64,000 bases of DNA, taken from positions 496,001-560,000 of the forward strand of contig NZ_QHKO01000001.1 in the NCBI RefSeq assembly GCF_003260125.1, read 5' to 3'. Position 1 is the stretch's first letter. Each line of letters begins with the position of its first letter. The notes under the pieces were generated by a model. That model was not told the origin of the DNA, ran no database searches, and saw nothing but the letters and a program-made list of their open reading frames with translations. The DNA comes from Lujinxingia litoralis (GTDB taxonomy: Bacteria > Myxococcota_A > Bradymonadia > Bradymonadales > Bradymonadaceae). Both the position numbers and the translations under genes were made by a program. This document shows, piece after piece, positions 52,917 to 62,000 of this stretch.

Positions 52917-54274
52917 CACCCCTCCTCCTGCCAGCTTCCCCAGGGCGAGTGCGCGCGGCCCTGAGCATCGACGTCGGAGATATCAATGAGCCACCCCCGG
53001 GTAAACACGTAGGCCAAAAGGTCGGAGAGCAGCAGGGCCAGCACCAGCGCCGAGGCGATCAGCGGGAGGTCGGGGAGCCCGGCAAAGGAGCTGACGACAT
53101 CGATCACGATCACCGCCCCCAGTGCCCCCGGCGCCCAGAGGGCGCGATGGGTCCCGGACTCCACGCGGAGACCGCTGAGCCGGGGGCGGTAACTGATCAC
53201 GCCCAGCGCTCGCCCCAGAAAGCGAAGCCCCACAAAGGCCAGGGCCGCCCCCCAGACAAAGCTCGACGCGCCGCCTTCCCACAGCGTCCCGGCAAAGAAG
53301 AAGGCCAGCACATAGAGGGGGCCCCGCAGCGACTCCAGCGCGTGGGAGATGCGCAGGGACTCTGAGCTCATCGCGGCCATCACCGCCCCGGCCACCGCAT
53401 TGACGACCACCACCGAGAGGCCGGAGTAGTAGGCGATCGCGCTCAAGGTTAGCCCCACGCCCAGTACCAGAGTGAGCAGATGATCGTCAGCGTTGCGCTC
53501 CTGGAGCAGCGCGCCGGCGATGACGCCCGGGATGCCCCCCAGGGCCAGGTGGAGCCCGGCCGCGATCAGGGGTTGCCAGATGTCGCCAACGCCCGGGTCG
53601 ACGGGCGTGAACACGCAGAAGAGCAGCAAGAGCGCCAGGAGCGCGGCCAGCGTGCAGACCCGGGCCAGGGCCAGGGCCCGGTCCAGCGGAGGCGCATCGC
53701 CGCCGACCCGCCCGGCCAGTGCGCGTAAACAGGAGGGGTCAGCCACCATCGCCAGCACGCCCAGCGAGGAGATGCCCACCGCCCACCCCGGCCAGATGCT
53801 CCCGGGAGAGACCTGTTTAAGTACCAGCAAGGGCAAAGCGATGCTCAGCGCCGCCGTGAAGGCGGAGACCAGCACCCCGGCCTTGAGCGCCTCACCGCCG
53901 AGCGCGGCCAGGCGTGAGGCGCGCAGTCCCAGCCCGAGTTCCAGGGACACCGCCCCGGCGGTGAGCACCATCAAAGGCTCCAGCGCCGCGCCGCTGGCCG
54001 GATCAATGACCCCGGTCAGCGGTACCAGCACCAGCCCCAGGCCCCCGTAAAACGCCCCGCCGATAAGCCCCGACGCGCGCACCCACCGGGTGCGAGTGAG
54101 GTACGAGAGCGCGAAGGCCGCGGCCAGCACCGCCAGCGCCACCATCACCGGCCGCACGGAGCCCTGGCTGAGCACCGGCGCAAACACCCCTTGAGCCGCA
54201 TGGGCAAACCCCGCCCCGACCAGCACCATCAGGAGCGCGAAGGCTCCCACCATGTATTTCCATCGCATCCGCAT
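52916..54274 (-). CDS. Antiporter-like membrane protein lacking the acidic ion site
   Basis: A 452-residue membrane protein with about 12 helices and the general sequence style of CPA2 antiporters (LEPLMVLTAGAVSLELGLGLR, VVVVNAVAGAVMAAMSSES). In the helix where antiporters carry QD or TD the sequence is ALARVCTLAALLAL, with no acid. It may therefore be a non-transporting partner or sensor rather than an antiporter. AAGGA precedes the ATG. It is the first gene of the operon and is coupled to the fusion gene. Confidence 0.75.
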   Translation of the reverse strand: MRMRWKYMVGAFALLMVLVGAGFAHAAQGVFAPVLSQGSVRPVMVALAVLAAAFALSYLTRTRWVRASGLIGGAFYGGLGLVLVPLTGVIDPASGAALEPLMVLTAGAVSLELGLGLRASRLAALGGEALKAGVLVSAFTAALSIALPLLVLKQVSPGSIWPGWAVGISSLGVLAMVADPSCLRALAGRVGGDAPPLDRALALARVCTLAALLALLLLFCVFTPVDPGVGDIWQPLIAAGLHLALGGIPGVIAGALLQERNADDHLLTLVLGVGLTLSAIAYYSGLSVVVVNAVAGAVMAAMSSESLRISHALESLRGPLYVLAFFFAGTLWEGGASSFVWGAALAFVGLRFLGRALGVISYRPRLSGLRVESGTHRALWAPGALGAVIVIDVVSSFAGLPDLPLIASALVLALLLSDLLAYVFTRGWLIDISDVDAQGRAHSPWGSWQEEG

Positions 54275-54522
54275 GGCGTCCTTCCCTCCCCGGGCGGGGA
54301 GCGCCAGCCCCTAAGGGCTCATTCAAAACATCATCGCTGCGAAAATACACCGGGCCCTGCGAAGTGTTCCCACTGACTTCACTTTGGAGACGCCGCGCTG
54401 GAGCGTCTGCGCCCCCTGGGTCTGACCTGCTCCGTGGGCCGCCCCGGGACTTGCGTTATGGACCACCGTGCGCCGATTCAGGTGGCCGGGCCGCGGTCGA
54501 CGATCTCGCTGAGGATGGATTG

Positions 54523-57066
54523 ATGGAAGAACTTCTCCACCACTTTGAAACGCCCTTCTCCGACCCGGTGCTGATCTTTGCCGTGGTCATGATGATGTTG
54601 CTGGTGGCGCCGCTGGCGGTCCAAAAACTCAAGCTCCCCGAGATCATTGGCCTGCTCCTGGCCGGCGTGATCGTGGGCCCCAACGCCCTGGGGCTGCTGG
54701 AGCGCGATGCGACCTTTCAGCTCCTGGGCACGGTGGGCCTGCTCTACATCATGTTCACCGCCGGGCTGGAGATCGATCTTAACCGCTTTGCCAAGTATCG
54801 AAACCACAGCCTGGTCTTTGGCTTCATTACCTTTCTGGTGCCTCAAACTCTGGGAACGCTGGCCGGGATGTACATTCTGGGGCTCGACTTCATGGTGGCG
54901 ATCCTGCTCGCCAGCATGTTTGCCTCCCACACCCTGCTGGCCTACCCGGTGATCAGCCGGCTGGGGATGAGCAAATCCAACGCGGTCACAGCCACGGTGG
55001 GCGGCACCGTGATCACCGACACCGCCGCGCTCCTGGTGCTGGCGGTTGTGATGGGCTCCACCCGGGGCTCGCTGGACATGAGCTTCTGGCTGACGCTGAT
55101 CATCGGGTTGAGCGTCTACATCTTCCTGGTCTTTTGGAGCATCCCGCGGGTGGGGCGCTGGTTCTTTCGCCGCGTCGGCAGCCAGGGGGTGCTGGAGTAC
55201 GTCTTTGTGCTGGCGGTGGTGTTTCTGGCGGCCTTTCTGGCGGAGCTGGCCGGGGTGGAGGCCATCATCGGAGCCTTTATGGCCGGGCTTGCGCTCAATC
55301 GCCTCGTGCCGGAATCCAGCACCCTGATGAACCGGATTGAGTTTGTGGGCAACGCGCTCTTTGTGCCCTTTTTCCTCATCTCGGTCGGGATGCTGGTCGA
55401 CGTGCGCGTGCTCTTTAGCGGCGCCGACGCGCTGGTGGTGGCCGCCACGATGGTGGGCGCGGCGTTGAGCTCGAAGTGGCTGGCCGCGATGCTCACCCGC
55501 AAGATTCTGGGCTACAGCGCCGATGAAGGCATGGTGATCTTCGGGCTCTCGGCGGCCCAGGCCGCGGCCACCCTGGCGGTGGTGCTGGTGGCCTTCGACG
55601 TGGGGCTCTTTGATGAGTCGGTGCTCAACGGCACCATCGTCATGATCGCGGTGACCTGCTTTGTCTCTCCCCTGGTGACCGAGCGCTACGGGCGGCGCAT
55701 GGCGCTGACGCAGGAGCGAGAGGGGCCCGGCGAAGAGGAGGCGCCACAGCGCTTCGCAGTCCCGATGGCCTATGCGGCCAACGCCCAGGCTCTGCTCGAC
55801 TTTACCTTTCTGGTGCGGGAGCACGGCTCCGAAGAGCCGGTCTTCCCCCTGTCGGTGGTGCCCGAAGACGGCGACACCGCGCAGACGGTGGCCACCGCCG
55901 AGCGCATGCTCTCGGCGGCCGTGGTGCACGGCGCCTCGGCCGAGGTCCCGGTGGTACCGGTCACGCGCCTGGCGCATAACCCGGCCTCGGGCATCGCCCG
56001 GGCGGTGCTGGAGCGCCGCGTCTCGGACATCGTCGTCGGCTGGCGCGGCCCCTCCGAGGATCGCCGGGCCCCGCTGGGGCGCGTGACCGAAGAGCTGATC
56101 GCACAGACCGAACAGCAGGTCTTTGTCTGCCACCTCACCCAGCCGATCAACACCGTGGGGCGCGTGATCATCGTCTTCCCTCCCCTCATCGAGTACCACC
56201 CGGGCTACACCCGGGCGATCCGCGACCTCAAACGCCTGACCAACGCCACCGGCGCCCTGCTGACCGGGCTCTGCCTCAAAGATGAGATGCGCCGCATCCG
56301 TTCGCGCTTCGATAGCCTGAAGCCCGAGATCGCCTCTTCTTTTGTGGGCTTCAACACCATGGAAGATCTGGTGCAGACCCTGGAGCGCCGTGTCGAAGAC
56401 AACGATCTCCTGGTCTTTCTGAGCGCGCGGCGCGGCACCCTGCCCTGGTCCCCCGAGTTGGAGTCCCTCCCCACTCGCCTGGGCAGCCTGGCGAGCTACT
56501 CCAGCTGCTTTGTGATCCTCTCTGACATCGACATCGCCAACCTTCCCCTGCCCCGGGAAGAGGGATTGGCCGAGGCATTTAAAGCGCGCCGGGTGCTCAC
56601 CGAGATGCCCCAAAACGGCGAGCGTGAGATCGTCGACGCGCTCCTCAAAAGCCATTTCGATGACGACGCTCCCGCGCGGCGCCAGGTCGTGCTCGACGCC
56701 CTGCTACGCGACGATCCCGGGTTCTCTCGGGAGCTGGCCGACGGGGTGATGTTGCTCAACGCACGCAGCGAGGAGGTGCAGCGCCCGCTGGTGTTTGTGG
56801 GCTGCTCCCCAGAAGGGTTTGCCACCGAGGCCCACCCGGGCGCGCGCGTCCACCTTGTGATCGTTGCGCTGAGTCCGGAGGAGGCTGACCTTCAAGAGCA
56901 CCTGGAGCGCTTCTCCAAGCTGGGCCAGTTGGCCACCCGGGTGCTCGACCCGGCCGCGCTGGCCGCGCTGGACTCTCCAAACGAAGTGCTCGAAGAGCTC
57001 AAGCGCCTGATTCGTTCCCCTCAAGCCACCTTCCCTGATGTGCGCGCCGCCCCCCAGACCTCGTAG
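54523..57066 (+). CDS. CPA2 cation/proton antiporter with C-terminal USP-like domains
   Basis: An 847-residue protein. Residues 1-420 are a CPA2 antiporter domain (LPEIIGLLLAGVIVGPNALGL, GLLYIMFTAGLEIDL). The conserved Asp166 is in VITDTAALLVLA, so the ion site looks intact. The C-terminal half has two universal-stress-protein-like domains (MAYAANAQALLDFTFLVREHG...; VGRVIIVFPPLIEYHPGY), probably cytoplasmic and regulatory. The ATG at 54523 gives the conserved start; the frame is open upstream. It is divergent from the antiporter-STAND operon, with 248 bases between. Confidence 0.88.
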   Translation: MEELLHHFETPFSDPVLIFAVVMMMLLVAPLAVQKLKLPEIIGLLLAGVIVGPNALGLLERDATFQLLGTVGLLYIMFTAGLEIDLNRFAKYRNHSLVFGFITFLVPQTLGTLAGMYILGLDFMVAILLASMFASHTLLAYPVISRLGMSKSNAVTATVGGTVITDTAALLVLAVVMGSTRGSLDMSFWLTLIIGLSVYIFLVFWSIPRVGRWFFRRVGSQGVLEYVFVLAVVFLAAFLAELAGVEAIIGAFMAGLALNRLVPESSTLMNRIEFVGNALFVPFFLISVGMLVDVRVLFSGADALVVAATMVGAALSSKWLAAMLTRKILGYSADEGMVIFGLSAAQAAATLAVVLVAFDVGLFDESVLNGTIVMIAVTCFVSPLVTERYGRRMALTQEREGPGEEEAPQRFAVPMAYAANAQALLDFTFLVREHGSEEPVFPLSVVPEDGDTAQTVATAERMLSAAVVHGASAEVPVVPVTRLAHNPASGIARAVLERRVSDIVVGWRGPSEDRRAPLGRVTEELIAQTEQQVFVCHLTQPINTVGRVIIVFPPLIEYHPGYTRAIRDLKRLTNATGALLTGLCLKDEMRRIRSRFDSLKPEIASSFVGFNTMEDLVQTLERRVEDNDLLVFLSARRGTLPWSPELESLPTRLGSLASYSSCFVILSDIDIANLPLPREEGLAEAFKARRVLTEMPQNGEREIVDALLKSHFDDDAPARRQVVLDALLRDDPGFSRELADGVMLLNARSEEVQRPLVFVGCSPEGFATEAHPGARVHLVIVALSPEEADLQEHLERFSKLGQLATRVLDPAALAALDSPNEVLEELKRLIRSPQATFPDVRAAPQTS

Positions 57067-57121
57067 GGACCGGTCTGAGTCGCCGAGGGTCGTCGTCCAC
57101 AGCAGCGAGAAGAAATGATGC

Positions 57122-58252
57122 CTAGAAGCGCCCGCTCAGCGCCAGGCTCCCCGGCCCCACGTGGAACGCCAGTCCGGGCTCATCGCCCGCATAGCTAACG
57201 AGCATCCAGCCAACTCCCAGCGCAGTCGCTCCCACGCCCACGCCCAGGAGCACCCACTGCGCGGTCTCATAGCTCTCGCCACGGCGCAGCAGGTCATTGT
57301 AGCGAGCCGGTGAAATGTCGCCCTGCGCGATTTCGGCGGCGATATCGTCTTCAACCCCGCGCATCAACCCGACCATCAGCCCGGCGCCCCCCAGGGCCAC
57401 CACCCCGACTCCCAACGAGGAGTACGCCCCCAGCAGAGAGCGCTGACGAGCGGGCACCGGAGGCGCCACCATCGCCGTGCTCGCCGGTGCCGAGGAGGCC
57501 ACAGCGATCGCAGGGTCGGTGCTGGCCGCCTCCTCCCGAGGCGCCGGGGTCTCGCTGGCAAGCGCTGCCGGAACCTCGATGCTCACCGGCTCACCAACCT
57601 TCAACTCCACCTCACGGGTGTAGGGCAGCGCGCCCTCGCGATGAATCTCCACCTGGTAGGTGCCGGGCGGAAGCGTGTCACGCTCCACCAGGCCCCGGCC
57701 CACCATCACGCCGTCGATGCGAATTTCGTCGGCGGACGCCGCAGCGCGAATGCTCAGGCGCGTGCGCTCATCAGGGGTCAGCTCGGCAAACACGCGCTCC
57801 ACCTGCTGGCGGAATCGCAGCACCGGATCGTCGGCGGCCAGGCGACGCTCCACCTGCACCGGCCCCTTATCGCCGTCGCGATCAAAGATCGAAACGCTCA
57901 ACCTGAACGCGTCGCCCTCTCGCCGCACATGGCCCGAGATCAACACCCGGGCTTCGACAAAATCGGCAATCTGGCTGAGGCACTCGGTGGTCTCCGGCTC
58001 ACATCCGACCACCACGGCGACTTCGGCGCGTTGAAGGGGCGTGGCGCTGACCAGGGCATAGCGCGGATGCTGCAGCGCCTGGTCGCGCAACACCGCGCTC
58101 AGATCACTCAAGAAGGCCGCGTCCAGATCGGCGCCCTCCACCTCAAACACCACGGCCTCCAGCGCTACCGAGGGTTGGGCCTGGGCCGTGACACTCCCGA
58201 GCAACATAGCAGCAAGTAGTAGCGTCCCCTGCATCAGAGCAAAGCGACTCAT
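57122..58252 (-). CDS. PEGA-domain exported protein
   Basis: A 376-residue protein. The ATG at 58252 has AAGGAG six bases upstream and gives a signal peptide (FALMQGTLLLAAMLLGSVTAQA). Residues about 22-150 form an alpha/beta domain. A PEGA-like segment follows (DEIRIDGVMVGRGLVERDTLPPGTYQVEIHREG, about 185-220), then a Pro/Ala-rich linker, and two hydrophobic helices at the C-terminus (LGVGVVALGGAGLMVGL, VLLGVGVGATALGVGWML). PEGA proteins of delta-type bacteria are mostly envelope proteins of unknown role. Confidence 0.75.
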   Translation of the reverse strand: MSRFALMQGTLLLAAMLLGSVTAQAQPSVALEAVVFEVEGADLDAAFLSDLSAVLRDQALQHPRYALVSATPLQRAEVAVVVGCEPETTECLSQIADFVEARVLISGHVRREGDAFRLSVSIFDRDGDKGPVQVERRLAADDPVLRFRQQVERVFAELTPDERTRLSIRAAASADEIRIDGVMVGRGLVERDTLPPGTYQVEIHREGALPYTREVELKVGEPVSIEVPAALASETPAPREEAASTDPAIAVASSAPASTAMVAPPVPARQRSLLGAYSSLGVGVVALGGAGLMVGLMRGVEDDIAAEIAQGDISPARYNDLLRRGESYETAQWVLLGVGVGATALGVGWMLVSYAGDEPGLAFHVGPGSLALSGRF

Positions 58253-58359
58253 AGGATAACTCCTTATCATCTCAACCGCCCGGCGGCGGGCCGCGACCGA
58301 CGCGAAGCTCGGTCGCCATCGTGGCGCGTGGATGAAAGGAGTATAAGAAGCCTTCGCGC

Positions 58360-59067
58360 TTAGTGCATGCGCCAATCGCCAAAGGGGCGACCAAAGTTCT
58401 CCCGGTTCTGCTCCCCGTAGAGCGGGGTTCCCGGCGGCGGCGTGTAGGGCTCTCCCCAGATCGCCCCCGGCGCCAGAAGCTGCCCGTCGGCCGTACGCAG
58501 CTCCACAGGCTTGCCCCGAAGCGCCGAAAGCCATTCCGCACGCTCCCCCAGGCGCGAGGGCCCGGCGGAAGACTTCTTTAGCGCGGCCTTCAATTCAGGC
58601 TCCTCGGTGGCCATCGCAGCGAGCGATTGCTTCTCCACGCGCTCAGCCCCTGCCACGTCGGGCGCCGCGTGATAATCGACCACCACCTGCTTGCCACGAC
58701 CGGCCAGCCGAACCATCTCCACCCGTGGCGAGTGCGGGCGCAGGGGCACCACTCGCACGCGCCCGGCCGTCTTGACGTACTCGTAATCCACCAGGCGAGA
58801 GCGGAAAAAAGCCTCCAGCTCCTCCAGGGTCATGCGAGTGTTGACGGTGACGAAAATCTCCGAGATCTCGATGCGATCGAGGTAATCCGGAGGCAGCGGC
58901 AGGCCAAAGGCCTCCCGGGCTTCGGCCTCCACCGAAGCCTCCGGGGAACGCTCACTGCTCCGCTCCTCCGGAGTGCCTTCCCGGGGCGTCCGTTCCGATT
59001 TTCGGCAGCCCACCACCGCCACCATAAGCAGCATCGCCAGGATGCTGGCGCGCAGACGAAGGTTCAT
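58360..59067 (-). CDS. Lipoprotein downstream of PilY1-like gene
   Basis: A 235-residue lipoprotein with lipobox VVGC (Cys21), then a polar acidic linker and a small alpha/beta domain (ISEIFVTVNTRMTLEELEAFFRSRLVDYEYV). The C-terminus is Pro/Gly-rich (EPYTPPPGTPLYGEQNRENFGRPFGDW). Its ATG shares one base with the stop of the PilY1-like gene (TGATG), so the two are coupled and it may act in the same pilus-like machine. The family is not recognised. Confidence 0.75.
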   Translation of the reverse strand: MNLRLRASILAMLLMVAVVGCRKSERTPREGTPEERSSERSPEASVEAEAREAFGLPLPPDYLDRIEISEIFVTVNTRMTLEELEAFFRSRLVDYEYVKTAGRVRVVPLRPHSPRVEMVRLAGRGKQVVVDYHAAPDVAGAERVEKQSLAAMATEEPELKAALKKSSAGPSRLGERAEWLSALRGKPVELRTADGQLLAPGAIWGEPYTPPPGTPLYGEQNRENFGRPFGDWRMH

Positions 59068-62000
59068 CAGTTCCCCACAATCGTCCAGCTCAACGGAATC
59101 GAGTGCGTCGCCGGCGGTTCGAGCTCAATATTGAACCCACCGATACCACCGGCGTCCCCGGAGCCGCCGCCGGGCACCGGATTACCGTCGCTGTCGTTGC
59201 CTACCGACGTAAAGGTCAGCTGTGGCTTGCGCGCCGGCGACTCCCGCACGGTTTGCCCCAGCGTGGCATCATCGACCACATCGTTGCACACCGGCCCCAT
59301 GGTGATCGAAAGGCCGCGGATCAGCGTGGGGGTGGACGGACCGAACCAGCGCGGCACGCCGGCGGCGTCGCCACCGTCGAGCAAAAAGAGCGAAGGATCG
59401 AGTCCGGCGGCACCGCCCCCGGCATACTCGGTCCAACCCCCCTTGGCTTCGACCCCTTCCTCTCCCCCCGCATAATCGTAGGGGAACCCCTCCAGGCGAT
59501 AGATGCGCGAGGTGCCCGCCAGACAGGCCGCGTCTTCTTCCACGTACGTCGTAAAGAAGACATCTCCGTCGAAGACCACCGGTTCCCCGGTCAGACGCTC
59601 ACGCTTACTCAGGTAGTAGCGCCAGAGCGGGCGAGGCTTGATGTTATCGACCGTCTCCAGTCCTCCGGCGCCGGCGACCTCCAGCACCTCGAAGTCTTCC
59701 TCGATCGCCATCACCATCTGCACGGAGTTGGTCTCGCTGGTTTCGCCACGCTCCCCCAGCCCGTAGGCAACCACCAGGTTACGGTTCTCATTCATAAAGA
59801 GCGCCGGGCGGTAGGACGCCGGCCCAAAGTTTGAGAAACCGTACTCCCCATCAAGGTCGATCATCCATGGCGAGGGTTCCGTAGCGGGGTCAAAGAAGAG
59901 CTGAACCTCCCAGTCCTCCGGGTTGGGGCGCGTCATGTCGATGCGGTACATCCGCCCCTCGGCGTCCCCGATAAAGCCACGGGTCGCCACATCGCCCGGC
60001 GAGCTGCTGTAGAGCGCCGGCGACCCCACCATCTCGGCGGGGAAACGCTTCATGGTGTCGGAATCGTCGCGGTACTCAACGAAGCGGCGAATGATCATAC
60101 CGCTCTGCAGATCGACGACGTAAATCGCCCGGCCCGTGACATTGTCCACGCACTCCTGAGGCGCTTGAGAGCGCTCGGGCGTCGAACCACCGCCGAACAC
60201 CGCCACCGGGCGCTGCAGAGACATCGCCCCCTCGCCCAGCTGCATCGCCACCATGCCCATGGCCGGGTCGCTCACCGAGGTCCCGAGCATGCCCAGCCCC
60301 CAGACATCGGGCGCCTCCTCGCCATCGTCGCATCCCCACCAGCCGCAGAACCACTGGCCGAACGCCGAGTCTGCCAGCGCACTGCGGCAGGTATCGAGCT
60401 CATCGTCATAGCCCGACATATTTTCCGGACCGTAGCGCCAGTCTTCCAGGCTCTGCATCTGGTGCTCTTCCCACTCGCGGGTGAACTCCCAGAGCACGAT
60501 CGGGTCGGGCGCCTCGGTCGGCGAGCCGGTACGGGTTACGTCGAGCGCGAAGTAGCCCTGACCGACCGCCCCCATGCCCTGAACGAGCACCGTGCGCCAT
60601 TGCGCGGCCTGCGGCACCTGCGAGATCCACGCGCCACAGGCCTGCCGGTTGATGTTGAGCGCCGGGTTCGCGTGGCACAGACGAATGTCTCCCACCACCG
60701 GACTGCCATCCATCAGCTGGGCGGCGCGCTGCATGTTGGGGAAGAGCTCCTGATGAAGCATCGAGGGCACATAGGCCCAGGCCTCCCGCTGGTCGGCCGC
60801 CGGCACATGGTCACGCTCCGAAATAGTGGACCCCAACCCGCTGGGAAGTTCGCGGCCTTTGACCTCGTCCTCCCCGGTGTGAATCGCGTGCAGCTGCCCA
60901 TCGAGTGTGCTCACGTAGAGCATGGTGCGCCGGTTGGCGTAGAGTTGACGGAAGGCGCGGTAGCCATCGTTGAGCAGATCGAGGTCCGGGGGGCCCACCG
61001 TCACCGGGTTCGAGGTGTAGATCCCTCCGAGCACGCGGTCGGCCTTTGGCCCGATGCGCCCGCGATATTCGTCGACCATGTCGTTCATAAAGATTTCTAC
61101 CGCGATCCCTGCTTCCGCATCTTCGCTGATCCCCCAGTAATTGAAGAAATCTTCGTCGGTGAAGCTGTAGGTGTCGAAGACCTCTTTGAGGTTCCCGGAC
61201 TCAAAACGCACCCGCGTCCCCACACTCTCACTCAGGTTCACGGCGCCGGGCAGCGTGGTTTCGATAAACTCATCGGAGCTCGCGTCGACCTTGCCCAGAG
61301 CGTACGTCATCGGGAAGAAGGTGGACATCGGCCCGGTCACCGCTTCGGAGTCGGCCTCCATCTGGAAGCGCGGCATCGACGTGAACACCCGGCGCCGATC
61401 GGTATCCACGCGCTCGCGCACCACCGGCTCATCCAGCGGCTCCCCGATGGCCTTGCGCAGCCGATTGATATCTTCATGCAGCCCGTCGAGATCCGCGCCA
61501 CTGGTCACCAGCGAGACGCTGCCACTACACCCGGAGAGCGTGCGGTTGAGAATGCCTTTCCAGAACACATTATCGCCCTGAATCTGCACCCCCGAGAAGA
61601 GGCGGTACTGCCCCTGGGCGCCATCGGTATCCAGGTAGCTGGTGAGCGAGGGGCGCGTGCGCGCGGCCAGCCCGGAGGACCCGGCGATCTCGTTAAAAAT
61701 CATCTGGAAGGCGCTCACCAGCGACGCCTTGCTGTTGTTGTTCAAGATCAGCGCGGGATGTTCACAGTTAAAGTCATCGCCGCCATCCGGGGGATCAAAG
61801 GTGTAGCCCAGGTTCTGAGGCACCAGACAGGGCTCGCTCAGGTCCTCCGGATCACACGTCCCGGGCTGCAACGCGCCGTTGATATCACGCTGACCGCTGA
61901 ACGAGCCCAGCGGCACCATCTCCGGCGGCAGGTAATACTGCGCGCAGGTGTTGCCTCGCATCGCCATCACCGCCGACTTCTGAATCGCGTTGGTGCGTCG

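Noticed and set aside
54478..56655. Long minus-strand frame of 725 codons
   Set aside because: It is the antisense of the CPA2 antiporter, histidine- and glutamine-rich, without a start signal or recognisable domain.
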